A stretch of DNA of 40,645 nucleotides from Porphyromonas sp. (lineage in GTDB: Bacteria > Bacteroidota > Bacteroidia > Bacteroidales > Porphyromonadaceae). The stretch is taken from the NCBI GenBank assembly GCA_030529525.1, contig JAUMWS010000005.1, positions 1 through 40,645 of the forward strand, in the 5' to 3' direction. Of the stretch, positions 1 through 7,312 are shown one piece after another; position 1 is the first letter of the stretch, and every line of letters begins with the position of its first letter. Made by a program: the position numbers and the translations under genes. A model generated the notes under the pieces. It did not search any database, had not been told where the DNA came from, and saw only the letters and a program-made list of their open reading frames with translations.

Positions 1-73
1 CTTTTTCATCCTAATAGAAATACTTTTTAGTCCGTATGAAAATACTTTTTCGTTCGGACACGACTTTTTCCTC
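1..73. repeat. Tandem ~22-bp repeats (CGGAC/AAAAAGTATTT type)
   Basis: Read on the minus strand, this stretch contains two adjacent 22-bp units with the pattern AAAAAGTATTT, six variable bases, then GGA(C/T). They are flanked by a shorter partial unit with GAAAAAGT and TCCG, and by the start of another unit at the window edge. The array probably continues outside the window. It lies downstream of the minus-strand gene that ends at 237, beyond a terminator hairpin. I do not recognise it as a named element. Confidence 0.55.
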
Positions 74-83
74 CTACCTGCAA

Positions 84-129
84 AAAAACTCCATGCCCAT
101 AGATTTTTGTCTATGAGCATGGAGTTTTT
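84..129. terminator. Strong rho-independent terminator (bidirectional)
   Basis: A 13-bp stem (84-96 with 117-129) is followed after one C/A mismatch by a 6-bp stem (98-103 with 110-115) closed by a TTTTTG loop. The outer arm gives A-runs on one side and T-runs on the other, so it can work in both directions. It lies about 110 bases past the stop of the minus-strand gene at 237 and most likely ends that transcript. Confidence 0.85.
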
Positions 130-236
130 ATGGTTTGCAGAAGAATATTTTGGACCCTTCTGCGAAAGAATTTTATAGGGGGCGGATAGCAGATGATCCG
201 AAAACGGGGATGGCGACTATTCGGAACGGTGCTCCC

Positions 237-1529
237 CTACTTGGTGGTCATGATGTCGAGCACCACTTTGTCCACTTGTTGCATTGCGTCGGCACCGATG
301 AGGGTGAGGTTGCGGATGGTCTTGTCCACGTCGTTGTCTATGATCCCTTCGGTCGGGGTTACCACTCTCTCTTCGATTGCCATCATGGCTGCCAGCATGG
401 CGGACGATACTCCCGTCGCTACTTTCAGGGCGCATCCGGGCTTTGCTCCGTCGCACATCATGCCGGTGATGTTGGCTATCATGTTCTTGATGGCGTAGCC
501 GATCTGCTCTTTCGTGCCGCCCATCAGGTAGGTGATCCCGCAAGCCGAGCCGGTGGCGGCTACGACGCATCCGCAAAGTGCCGAGAGCCTGCCGAGAGAC
601 TGCTTGATGTAGATGACCATGAGGCTGCTGAGCATGATGGCTCTCGCCATCTGTTCTTCCGTGGCTCCGATCTCTTTGGCGTAGCTGTAGACGGGAAGCG
701 AAGATGCGATGCCTTGATTGCCGCTTCCGCTGTTGCTCATCACGGGGATGGGCATGCCTCCCATGCGGCCGTCGCAGGCGTTGGCGGTCACGGAGAGTAC
801 TCTGGTGTAGACGGTGTCGCCCATGAGGTGGTGAGCCTGCGGGGAGGTCAGCATCTTGCCGATGCCGTGCCCGAAGTCTCCCGCCGAGGACTCTTCGGAT
901 GCTTTCTTGTTCATCTCGGCAGCTCCTATGATGTAGCGGATCTCTTCAAGAGGAGCTTCGGTGGCGTAGCGGTAGACGAGGTCGTAGTTGAGCATGATGT
1001 GTCCGTCGGATTCGTCTTCGCTATCGGAAGCGACGGAGTCCGCACTCTTGGAGAGCAACACTTCCCCATTCTTCACGAGCTTTACGATGTTGGTGTGCAA
1101 GTGCTCGACGATGGCCGTTGCCCCTCCGGACGGTGTGGCGATGTTGATCTCGATGTAGAGCTTGTCCACAGGCTCGTCCTTGAGTCCGATCTTGATGGGA
1201 ACTTCGTTGAGAAATGCCTTCCCCTTGGCAACCAGCTCGGGAGTGATGTTTTCAAGAATGTTCAGCCCCTTGGAGGAGTCCCTTATTATGGCTCCAAGAG
1301 CAATGGCGATGGGAAGCCCGATCATGCCCGTTCCCGGAATGCCCACTCCCATGGCATTTTTCAAGACGTTCGTACTCAGGTAAACGTCTATCTGCGTGGG
1401 AACATCTTCCAGCAGCTCTGCCGCCGCAGCTGTGGTGAAAGACACAGCTATGGGTTCCGTACATCCCGTGGCAGGCACTATCTCACTCCTGATGAGTGCA
1501 TCTATGTCTCTTCTTGTTTCTGTTTTCAT
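237..1529 (-). CDS. UPF0597 / L-cysteine desulfidase-like protein (serine dehydratase alpha-type fold)
   Basis: This 430-residue protein belongs to the UPF0597/YhaM (CdsB-like) family, which is related to the iron-sulfur L-serine dehydratase alpha subunit. Characterised relatives break down L-cysteine to pyruvate, sulfide and ammonia. The family N-terminus is clear (PATGCTEPIA near residue 20), as are NACDGRMGGMP, LCGCVVAATGSACG and MMCDGAKPGCA, which supply the conserved cysteines expected to bind the Fe-S cluster. The length matches the family (about 430). I chose the ATG at 1529 over the upstream one at 1601, because translation from 1601 would run through a terminator hairpin and add an unrelated stretch. 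The gene is conspicuously GC-rich (some 60-base lines reach about 70%) while its neighbours are near 43%. Substrate is inferred from the family only. Confidence 0.85.
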   Translation of the reverse strand: MKTETRRDIDALIRSEIVPATGCTEPIAVSFTTAAAAELLEDVPTQIDVYLSTNVLKNAMGVGIPGTGMIGLPIAIALGAIIRDSSKGLNILENITPELVAKGKAFLNEVPIKIGLKDEPVDKLYIEINIATPSGGATAIVEHLHTNIVKLVKNGEVLLSKSADSVASDSEDESDGHIMLNYDLVYRYATEAPLEEIRYIIGAAEMNKKASEESSAGDFGHGIGKMLTSPQAHHLMGDTVYTRVLSVTANACDGRMGGMPIPVMSNSGSGNQGIASSLPVYSYAKEIGATEEQMARAIMLSSLMVIYIKQSLGRLSALCGCVVAATGSACGITYLMGGTKEQIGYAIKNMIANITGMMCDGAKPGCALKVATGVSSAMLAAMMAIEERVVTPTEGIIDNDVDKTIRNLTLIGADAMQQVDKVVLDIMTTK

Positions 1530-1561
1530 TAATAGTATGAATAGTATGGTTTGAAAAGAAA

Positions 1562-1598
1562 ATATACCCACTTTCTCCTCCGAAAAAGATGGGTATAT
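1562..1598 (-). terminator. Terminator of the CoA-transferase gene
   Basis: A 9-bp perfect stem (ATATACCCA at 1562-1570 with TGGGTATAT at 1590-1598) has a 19-base loop. On the minus strand it runs into a T-rich tract. It lies 40 bases past the stop of the CoA-transferase gene and upstream of the start chosen for the next minus-strand gene, so it probably separates the two transcripts. Confidence 0.6.
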
Positions 1599-1638
1599 CA
1601 TATTCTTTAATGGTGTATCATGACAAATACGGACGCTG

Positions 1639-3135
1639 TTATCTTATAAAGTCTGCCCACTTGACATTCTTCATGCTGCCTGTCTTCGCAAACTGCTCGT
1701 GGAAAGCAAATGCAGCGCTCAGACACTGTGGTGTGTGTCCCTTCACGCCCAATGCCAAATATTCGCGCAAAACGGGACGATAGTCCGGATGCACACAGTT
1801 TTCGATGATGGCTTCCGCTCTCTCTCGCGGTGCTTTCCCTCTCAGGTCTGCCACGCCATATTCGGAGATAATAATGTTCACCGAGTGCTCCGAATGATCC
1901 ATGTGAGAAACCATAGGCACGAAAGCACTGATGTCTCCATCCTTGGCCACGGACGGCGTGGTGAATATGGAAAGATAAGCAGCACGAGTGAAGTCTCCAG
2001 ACCCTCCGATACCGTTCATCATCTTTGTGCCCAGTACGTGTGTGGAATTGACGTTGCCAAAAATATCCGCTTCAAGAGCGGTATTGATGGTGATGAGCCC
2101 CAAACGACGAACCACTTCGGGATTGTTCGAAATCTCTTGCGGACGAAGTACGATTTTATCCTTGAAGAAGTCGAGATTTGCATAGATCTCCTCTATCACG
2201 CCTCCGGACACCGTCAATGAACATCCGCTCGCGTAAGTTACACGCCCCTTCTTCATAAGACTGATCACGGAGTCTTGAATAACTTCGGTATAGACCTCGA
2301 AGTTCGGAATTTCCGGATTGTCTCCCAATGCCCCAAGCACTGCGTTTGCCACATTACCCACACCACTCTGAAGAGGCAGGAAGCTCTTAGGCATACGACC
2401 CTCGCGCATCTCTTTTACAAGGAAGTCCGCCACATTTTTACCGATGGCTCTTGTAACATCATCGAGAGGCGCAAAACCTCCTTCGTCGTTGGGCTCGGAT
2501 GTTTTGACCACTGCCACAATCTTTTCCGGATTTACCTTTATCGTGGTGGAGCCGATCCTGTCCCTTACATTATATATAGGTATCTCTTTCCGAACAGGAG
2601 GGTCTGCCGGTTCGTACAAGTCGTGCAAGCCCCGGATCTCTTTCGGATGCTTTTTGTTAAGCTCTACTATAATCTTATCCGCCAATCGGCAAATGGTAGG
2701 AAGAATACCCACAGCCGAAGTCGGAACGATCTCCCCTTCTTCCGTTACATCACACGCCTCCACTATCGCCACATCTACCTTTCCGAGATAGCCGTAACGC
2801 AAATATTGTGGAAGCAGTGAGAGGTGCATGTCCACGTAAGACGTACCATTGCTGTTCAGCAAATTGCGTAAATCTTTATTGCTTTGGTAGGGAGTTCTAA
2901 ACTTTATTGCATTCGCCCGAGCCAACTCTCCGTCCATTCTGTCTCCCGAAGACGCTCCGGTAAACATCCCAATCCTGAACGGACGACCCTCTTCATGCTC
3001 TTTTCTTGCGTGGTCCGCAATGGCTTTTGTAACAACTTTCGGACATCCTGCTGCCGTGAAACCGCTGAAGCCGACATTATCATTATCCTTCACCAACACC
3101 GCAGCTTCTTCTGCGGTCATAAATTTCAATGCCAT
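1639..3135 (-). CDS. Acetyl-CoA hydrolase/transferase family protein, probable succinyl-CoA:acetate CoA-transferase
   Basis: This is a 498-residue class I CoA-transferase of the succinate/acetate CoA-transferase (Cat1/AarC-like) subfamily, which moves CoA between succinyl-CoA and acetate or similar short acids in fermentation. Diagnostic stretches are SGVGNVANAV at residues 257-266, YTEVIQDSV, where Glu284 matches the catalytic glutamate that forms the glutamyl-CoA intermediate, and NGIGGSGDF in the C-terminal half. The length is typical of the subfamily (about 500). It is cytoplasmic with no signal peptide. It is transcribed leftwards with its own terminator at 1562-1598, and a 105-base gap separates it from the small membrane protein gene upstream. 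Exact donor and acceptor acids cannot be read from the sequence; a butyryl-CoA:acetate role is an alternative. Confidence 0.9.
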   Translation of the reverse strand: MALKFMTAEEAAVLVKDNDNVGFSGFTAAGCPKVVTKAIADHARKEHEEGRPFRIGMFTGASSGDRMDGELARANAIKFRTPYQSNKDLRNLLNSNGTSYVDMHLSLLPQYLRYGYLGKVDVAIVEACDVTEEGEIVPTSAVGILPTICRLADKIIVELNKKHPKEIRGLHDLYEPADPPVRKEIPIYNVRDRIGSTTIKVNPEKIVAVVKTSEPNDEGGFAPLDDVTRAIGKNVADFLVKEMREGRMPKSFLPLQSGVGNVANAVLGALGDNPEIPNFEVYTEVIQDSVISLMKKGRVTYASGCSLTVSGGVIEEIYANLDFFKDKIVLRPQEISNNPEVVRRLGLITINTALEADIFGNVNSTHVLGTKMMNGIGGSGDFTRAAYLSIFTTPSVAKDGDISAFVPMVSHMDHSEHSVNIIISEYGVADLRGKAPRERAEAIIENCVHPDYRPVLREYLALGVKGHTPQCLSAAFAFHEQFAKTGSMKNVKWADFIR

Positions 3136-3170
3136 AAGCTAATTTAATAAGTGATATATGGTTTATTTCT

Positions 3171-3222
3171 GTACATTTTTCTACTGTCCGGACAAGCTAA
3201 AAGAAGCTCGTATTTAGTCCGG
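3171..3222. repeat. CGGAC-containing repeat remnant with 10-bp palindrome
   Basis: The stretch holds the perfect palindrome TGTCCGGACA at 3185-3194 and a second TTTAGTCCGG at 3213-3222. The spacing and flanks (TACATTTTTC before TCCGGACA) resemble the repeat units at the left edge of the window (TACTTTTTC before GTTCGGACA). It sits in the 105-base gap upstream of the CoA-transferase start, so the palindrome could instead be an operator for that gene. Confidence 0.35.
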
Positions 3223-3240
3223 TATCTTATTCTTTCGGGG

Positions 3241-3705
3241 TTAAAACTTCCGTTTTAGCACCTCCGAAAGAATAATGGCTCGCCTCCACTCTTCTATACT
3301 GTCGGGGAGATAATCTTCCTGTTTCGATTGAGTTTCCGAGATATCGCGAGAGGTTTTTTCCTTCGACTTCGTCAGCTGCTCAAAATTAAAAGTCTTTCCT
3401 TCTGCTTCTGCTCGGAACTGATACTTCTTTCCTTTAGAATAGACGGGAACCGTATCCAATACGTCTTCTCTGCCTTCTTGCTTTTCTTTGTATTCGGGAA
3501 GAGCGTCTGAATGAGCTTTTTTCTCCTCAAGTTGAGAAAGTTGCTCGAACAGACTTCTTGCACTTTTCTGCTCAAAAAGACTTCGAAAAGAGAAAACCTG
3601 TCCTTCCGAATCTTCATACCCCTCGTCTTCTTTCGTTTTGCCCACTTGTTTTGCAAAGAATCCAATCAAGCCGAGGAGCGTAACTATCATTATAAAAGCG
3701 CCCAT
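3241..3705 (-). CDS. Small membrane-anchored hypothetical protein
   Basis: This 154-residue protein has unknown function. Residues 4-17 form a hydrophobic N-terminal anchor, followed by a highly charged Lys/Glu/Ser-rich cytoplasmic or periplasmic tail without recognisable domain. The short motif RSLFEQ occurs twice in a row (residues 41-46 and 50-55), suggesting a small internal duplication. The C-terminus (EEWRRAIILSEVLKRKF) looks ordered and is reminiscent of the conserved ends of small uncharacterised Bacteroidales proteins, which supports a real gene. A well-formed Bacteroidetes promoter lies directly upstream. It is followed on the same strand by the CoA-transferase gene after 105 bases. 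No function is proposed. Confidence 0.75.
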   Translation of the reverse strand: MGAFIMIVTLLGLIGFFAKQVGKTKEDEGYEDSEGQVFSFRSLFEQKSARSLFEQLSQLEEKKAHSDALPEYKEKQEGREDVLDTVPVYSKGKKYQFRAEAEGKTFNFEQLTKSKEKTSRDISETQSKQEDYLPDSIEEWRRAIILSEVLKRKF

Positions 3706-3741
3706 ACCTTATTTATAGGAGTTTATTCGTACATTTGCCTC

Positions 3742-3773
3742 CAAATGTATGAATTGTTTTATCCTCTTGCAAA
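3742..3773 (-). promoter_or_regulatory. Bacteroidetes-type promoter for the hypothetical protein gene
   Basis: On the minus strand, TTTG (3770-3773) is followed by exactly 20 bases and then TACATTTG (3742-3749). This matches the Bacteroidetes consensus TTTG-N19/21-TAnnTTTG. It lies 37 bases upstream of the ATG at 3705. The -7 box is half of the 20-bp palindrome TACATTTGcctcCAAATGTA (3730-3749), so a -7-like box also faces the plus strand. Confidence 0.75.
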
Positions 3774-3805
3774 TAATTGTTTTTTCTCTACAAAGATAAA
3801 GAAAA

Positions 3806-3835
3806 AAGGGCTCAAACCTCACGGTCTAAGCCCTT
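3806..3835 (-). terminator. Hairpin with minus-strand terminator character in the miaB leader region
   Basis: AAGGGCT (3806-3812) pairs with AGCCCTT (3829-3835), with a further ACC/GGT pairing inside. On the minus strand the stem is followed by a run of six Ts, a good intrinsic terminator. No minus-strand gene ends here: the gene at 3705 starts downstream of it and miaB runs the other way. It may stop antisense transcription, end a small RNA, or act as a leader hairpin for the plus-strand miaB transcript. Confidence 0.55.
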
Positions 3836-3860
3836 CATGTAATTAACCAAAACCTTAACT

Positions 3861-3953
3861 ATGAAAAATCTTATGCGTTTGCGTGCAAAATTAGAAATAA
3901 TATTTCAAACCGACAAATACCCCGAAGATTTTTTCTTTGAAGAAGAGAATTAA
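3861..3953 (+). CDS. Small ORF (30 aa), candidate leader peptide upstream of miaB
   Basis: An ATG in an A-rich Bacteroidetes-like start context opens a 30-codon frame (starts MKNLMRLRAKLEIIF, ends DFFFEEEN). It stops 23 bases before the miaB ATG, in a different frame. Seven of its 30 codons begin with U (TTG, TTA, TAC and four Phe codons, three of them consecutive), which are codons read by tRNAs that MiaB modifies. This is the visible evidence; no homologue is recognised. It could be a regulatory leader peptide, a small functional protein, or a chance frame. Confidence 0.4.
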   Translation: MKNLMRLRAKLEIIFQTDKYPEDFFFEEEN

Positions 3954-3976
3954 GCTAAAAATTTTAATTACAACCC

Positions 3977-5347
3977 ATGATTAATACCAAAAACAGAAAT
4001 CAGACTAACACTAATAATATAAAATTACTATACATAGAAACTTATGGCTGCCAGATGAACATTGCCGATAGTGAGGTTGTGGCATCCATCATGGAGACAG
4101 ACGGATATGGTTTAACAGAAAATATAGAGGAAGCAGATGCAATATTCATTAATACTTGTTCTGTTCGTGAGAATGCCGAAACAAAGGTTTTGAATAAGCT
4201 TGAGCAGCTGCATCACATGAGAAAGAAGTCCGGAAGAAAAGTGATTCTTGGAGTCCTCGGATGTATGGCAGAGCGAGTAAAAGAGGATCTTATCAATAAC
4301 CATAATGCCGATCTTGTCGTAGGGCCCGACTCTTATATGGATCTTCCAAACCTTGTCGGGGCTGTCGAAAAAGGAGAAAAGGCTATAAATGTAGAACTCT
4401 CCACACAAGAGACTTACAAAGATGTGATCCCTCTTAAGATGAGTGGACTTCACATTAGTGGATTTCTCTCTATCATGAGAGGATGCAATAACTTTTGTAC
4501 CTACTGCATCGTACCCTACACACGTGGTAGAGAGCGTAGCAGATCTATTCAGAGCATTTTGAATGAGATAGATCATATGAAAGAAAAAGGCTATAGAGAG
4601 GTTACACTTTTGGGGCAGAACGTCAATTCTTATCTTTTTACTACTCCTGAGGGCGAAGAGATCAACTTTGCAAAACTTTTGGAATTAGTAGTACTTCGGG
4701 CTCCAAATATGAGAATCAGATTTACTTCTCCCCATCCCAAAGACATGAGCGATGAGACACTGCTTGTCATGAGCAAGTACAATAATATATGTAAGCATAT
4801 TCACTTGCCGGCACAGAGCGGAAGCAACAAGATTTTGAAGGTGATGAAAAGAAACTACACAAGGGAATGGTATTTGGATAGAGTAAGTAAAATAAGGTCT
4901 ATCATGCCGGACTGTGGTATCTCTACCGATATGTTTTGTGGCTTCCATTCGGAGACAGAAGAAGACTTTCAAGAGACTCTTAATCTGATGAGAGAGGTTG
5001 GATACGACTCCGCTTTCATGTTTAAATACTCTGAAAGACCCGGAACTTATGCAGCAAAAAGACTTCCGGACGATGTGCCGGAGGATGTGAAGCTGGACCG
5101 TCTTCAGCGAATGATCAACCTGCAAAACGAACTTTCCGAAGAAAGCAACAAGCAAGATATCGGAAAAGTCTTTGAAGTGCTTATCGAAGGATTCTCAAAA
5201 AAATCAAGAGACCAACTCTTTGGGCGTACCCAACAAAACAAAGTGGTCGTATTCAACAAAGGCTCTTATCGTATAGGTCAGTTTGCCCAAGTACGTATTA
5301 CAGAGGCAACATCTGCCACTCTTAAAGGTGAAGCCGTAGAAGTGTAA
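3977..5347 (+). CDS. miaB: tRNA-2-methylthio-N6-dimethylallyladenosine synthase MiaB
   Basis: MiaB is a radical-SAM methylthiotransferase that adds a methylthio group to i6A at position 37 of tRNAs reading UNN codons. The protein is 456 residues, normal for the family. The N-terminal UPF0004 domain carries Cys25 (ETYGCQMN), Cys61 (NTCSVRENA) and Cys96 (LGCMAER), the ligands of the auxiliary cluster. The radical-SAM CxxxCxxC is Cys170/174/177 in RGCNNFCTYCIVPYTRG, followed by a C-terminal TRAM domain. The ENAE and GQNVNSY motifs favour MiaB over the related MtaB and RimO. The start ATG is the first after the 30-codon small ORF, and the glucosaminidase lipoprotein gene follows after 18 bases. 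Confidence 0.96.
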   Translation: MINTKNRNQTNTNNIKLLYIETYGCQMNIADSEVVASIMETDGYGLTENIEEADAIFINTCSVRENAETKVLNKLEQLHHMRKKSGRKVILGVLGCMAERVKEDLINNHNADLVVGPDSYMDLPNLVGAVEKGEKAINVELSTQETYKDVIPLKMSGLHISGFLSIMRGCNNFCTYCIVPYTRGRERSRSIQSILNEIDHMKEKGYREVTLLGQNVNSYLFTTPEGEEINFAKLLELVVLRAPNMRIRFTSPHPKDMSDETLLVMSKYNNICKHIHLPAQSGSNKILKVMKRNYTREWYLDRVSKIRSIMPDCGISTDMFCGFHSETEEDFQETLNLMREVGYDSAFMFKYSERPGTYAAKRLPDDVPEDVKLDRLQRMINLQNELSEESNKQDIGKVFEVLIEGFSKKSRDQLFGRTQQNKVVVFNKGSYRIGQFAQVRITEATSATLKGEAVEV

Positions 5348-5365
5348 CTCCTAATAAAACTCAGT

Positions 5366-6370
5366 ATGAAACGCTCTTCCATTTTTACCGTGATGTTATT
5401 CTTATTGGTCTCCTGCTCCTCTCCAAGGCAGGTTGCTCCACCTCCGACACCTCACGGAGCAAGAGGCATAAACACGAATTATAACTCTTATATCGAACGT
5501 TTTGCACCTTTAGCATACAAGCATCAACGCCAATATCGCATACCTGCAAGTATAACATTGGCGCAAGGTCTATTAGAAAGCGGTGCCGGACAGTCTACTC
5601 TTGCAAGGAAAGCGAATAATCATTTTGGTATCAAGTGCCATAATTCATGGCGAGGAGCAAAGACTTTTCATACAGACGACAGACCGAACGAGTGCTTTAG
5701 AGCCTACAGCTCTCCCGAAGAGTCCTATGCAGACCATGCAGATTTCCTGAAAAAAAAGAGATATGCTCCCCTTTTCCAGCTCGATATCAGAGATTATAAA
5801 GGATGGGCCAAAGGCTTACAAAATGCCGGGTATGCCACGGATAAAGCGTATGCAAATAAGCTCATAAAAATCATAGAAGACTATAGGCTCTATCTTGTAG
5901 ACCAAGGCAATGTGAGCAGGTATTACGAGTACAACAAACCTAAAAAAGAGTACGAAGGAATTAACACTTACACATCCGGCCAAAAGGTAAATAGACCTGT
6001 AGTAAAAGAGAATACTCGAAATGCAAAAGGAGAGCGCCAGCCTTATCTTAACGGCAACCTGCTCTATGTTATAGCAGAAAGAGGAGACAACTTGGCACTT
6101 ATTGCTCAAGAATACAACATTTCCGAGCAAAAACTTTCTGCCTACAACGATCTCCCGGCCGGGTATCCTCTTGTTGTTGGAGACATCGTATATCTTCAAC
6201 CCAAACTATCAAGGGCTCAACCTCCCCACTTTGAGCACATTGTTGCCATAGGAGAAAGCATTCATACCATCTCTCAAAAGTATGGTATAAAACTAAGTAG
6301 CCTCTATAAGATAAACAGGTTAAATGATGAATACCTGCCCACGGAGGGAGATATTCTTAAGCTGAGATAA
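5366..6370 (+). CDS. Glucosaminidase (GH73/FlgJ-like) lipoprotein with two LysM domains
   Basis: This is a 334-residue predicted peptidoglycan hydrolase. The N-terminus is a lipoprotein signal with lipobox LVSC (Cys17), so it should be anchored in a membrane facing the periplasm. Residues 50-175 form a mannosyl-glycoprotein endo-beta-N-acetylglucosaminidase-like domain: Glu71 in GLLESGAGQS is the expected catalytic acid, and NHFGIKC, ECFRAY and SYADHADFL are typical family motifs. Two LysM peptidoglycan-binding repeats follow (about 233-276 and 291-334). The gene lies 18 bases after miaB and is probably co-transcribed with it. Its stop codon is 2 bases from that of the convergent yraN. It likely remodels the cell wall during growth or division; no flagellar genes are nearby. 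Confidence 0.9.
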   Translation: MKRSSIFTVMLFLLVSCSSPRQVAPPPTPHGARGINTNYNSYIERFAPLAYKHQRQYRIPASITLAQGLLESGAGQSTLARKANNHFGIKCHNSWRGAKTFHTDDRPNECFRAYSSPEESYADHADFLKKKRYAPLFQLDIRDYKGWAKGLQNAGYATDKAYANKLIKIIEDYRLYLVDQGNVSRYYEYNKPKKEYEGINTYTSGQKVNRPVVKENTRNAKGERQPYLNGNLLYVIAERGDNLALIAQEYNISEQKLSAYNDLPAGYPLVVGDIVYLQPKLSRAQPPHFEHIVAIGESIHTISQKYGIKLSSLYKINRLNDEYLPTEGDILKLR

Positions 6371-6372
6371 GA

Positions 6373-6744
6373 TCAAATAAAAGGCATTAGAGCATTTCGG
6401 ATATGTAGATGCTCTAATGCCTTTGTGTTATTATCGTTTACGAAAAAATAATCTATCCTAATATCTTCATAATTGACAGTACAGGATTGCAAATAACCAT
6501 CGACCGCAGACAGAATATGGCGCTGCTTATTGAGAGATATAATCTCTTCTACCTCAAGAGCAGAAGGAAGGTTTGCCCTTGACTTTACTTCAACAAACAC
6601 AAGAGTATTCCCTTCCGTCGCAACAATATCTATCTCATACCTCCCTATTGCTACGTTGGTATCAATAATATTGAGTCCGATACCGGTCAGAACCTCTACC
6701 GCATACTTTTCCCCTATACTGCCATATTGATTGTGCCTTGCCAT
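6373..6744 (-). CDS. YraN/UPF0102 family endonuclease-fold protein
   Basis: This is a 123-residue protein of the YraN (UPF0102) family, which has a restriction-endonuclease-like fold and is often suspected of acting on DNA or Holliday junctions, although its role is not settled. The core motifs are visible: GEKYAVEVL near the N-terminus, GRYEIDIVA containing the catalytic-type Asp, and LVFVEVKSRA giving the E-x-K pair. Length is normal (about 120). It is convergent with the glucosaminidase gene, and the last codons of yraN form one arm of a strong terminator hairpin. Its start is 50 bases from the tadA start on the opposite strand, so the two are divergently transcribed. Confidence 0.88.
   Translation of the reverse strand: MARHNQYGSIGEKYAVEVLTGIGLNIIDTNVAIGRYEIDIVATEGNTLVFVEVKSRANLPSALEVEEIISLNKQRHILSAVDGYLQSCTVNYEDIRIDYFFVNDNNTKALEHLHIRNALMPFI
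6380..6424. terminator. Bidirectional terminator embedded in the 3' end of yraN
   Basis: A perfect 16-bp stem (6380-6395 with 6409-6424) with a 13-base loop lies between the stop of the glucosaminidase gene (6370) and the body of yraN. It is wholly inside the last codons of yraN. On the minus strand it is followed by TTTTATTTGATC, on the plus strand by TTTGTGTTATT, so it can serve both convergent genes. Confidence 0.8.
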
Positions 6745-6794
6745 CTTCCGTACTATTTACAAGAGGCAAATGTAAAGATAAAACGTTAAAATAT

Positions 6795-7241
6795 ATGCAA
6801 GAAAATCTGCTTTCAGATGAGTTTTTTATACGTGCAGCACTTCGGGAAGCCGCTGTCGCGTACGAAGAGAACGAAGTTCCGATAGGGGCTGTAATAGTTT
6901 CTAATGGCAAAATCATAGCTTCCGAACACAATCGTACAGAGCAGCTGTGCGATGTCACTGCACATGCGGAAATTCTTGCCATCACGGCAGCTCAAATGCA
7001 TTTAGGAGCAAAGTTTCTCACGGATTGCACCCTCTATGTTACTATAGAGCCGTGTGTTATGTGTGCAGGAGCAATCAAATGGGCAAGATTTGGTAAGGTG
7101 GTTTTTGGAGCTCCTGAGGCTAAATTCGGATTTCGGACAATCTCCGAAAAGATTCTACACCCCAAAACCGTACTCGAAACCGGCATTCTCGAAGAAGAGT
7201 GTGCTGCCTTGATGAAAGATTTTTTTGCAAAACGTCGGTAA
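6795..7241 (+). CDS. tadA: tRNA adenosine(34) deaminase TadA
   Basis: TadA deaminates A34 to inosine in the anticodon of tRNA-Arg(ACG), an essential zinc-dependent step. The 148-residue protein carries the cytidine/deoxycytidylate deaminase signature: His57-Ala-Glu59 (TAHAEILA) and Pro-Cys87-xx-Cys90 (EPCVMCAGA) for zinc and proton transfer, with the TadA-type FGAPEAKFGF. I chose the ATG at 6795 because the family begins a few residues before FIRAALREA; the frame extends upstream to 6738, but that extra sequence has no family resemblance and would overlap the start of divergent yraN. Confidence 0.93.
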   Translation: MQENLLSDEFFIRAALREAAVAYEENEVPIGAVIVSNGKIIASEHNRTEQLCDVTAHAEILAITAAQMHLGAKFLTDCTLYVTIEPCVMCAGAIKWARFGKVVFGAPEAKFGFRTISEKILHPKTVLETGILEEECAALMKDFFAKRR

Positions 7242-7312
7242 GACTGTCCTCATTGTTGTATTCTCCTTCTCTTTCTTCTTTTCTTACAGCCTATTTTACT
7301 CTCTGAATTGAA

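Noticed and set aside
135-1532. 465-codon plus-strand frame opposite the cysteine-desulfidase-like gene
   Set aside because: It is antisense to a clear family member, has low-complexity His/Gly/Arg-rich composition, and exists because the gene is GC-rich.
1529-1601. Upstream start at 1601 for the cysteine-desulfidase-like gene
   Set aside because: The extra 24 residues would be translated from a terminator hairpin and do not match the family N-terminus.
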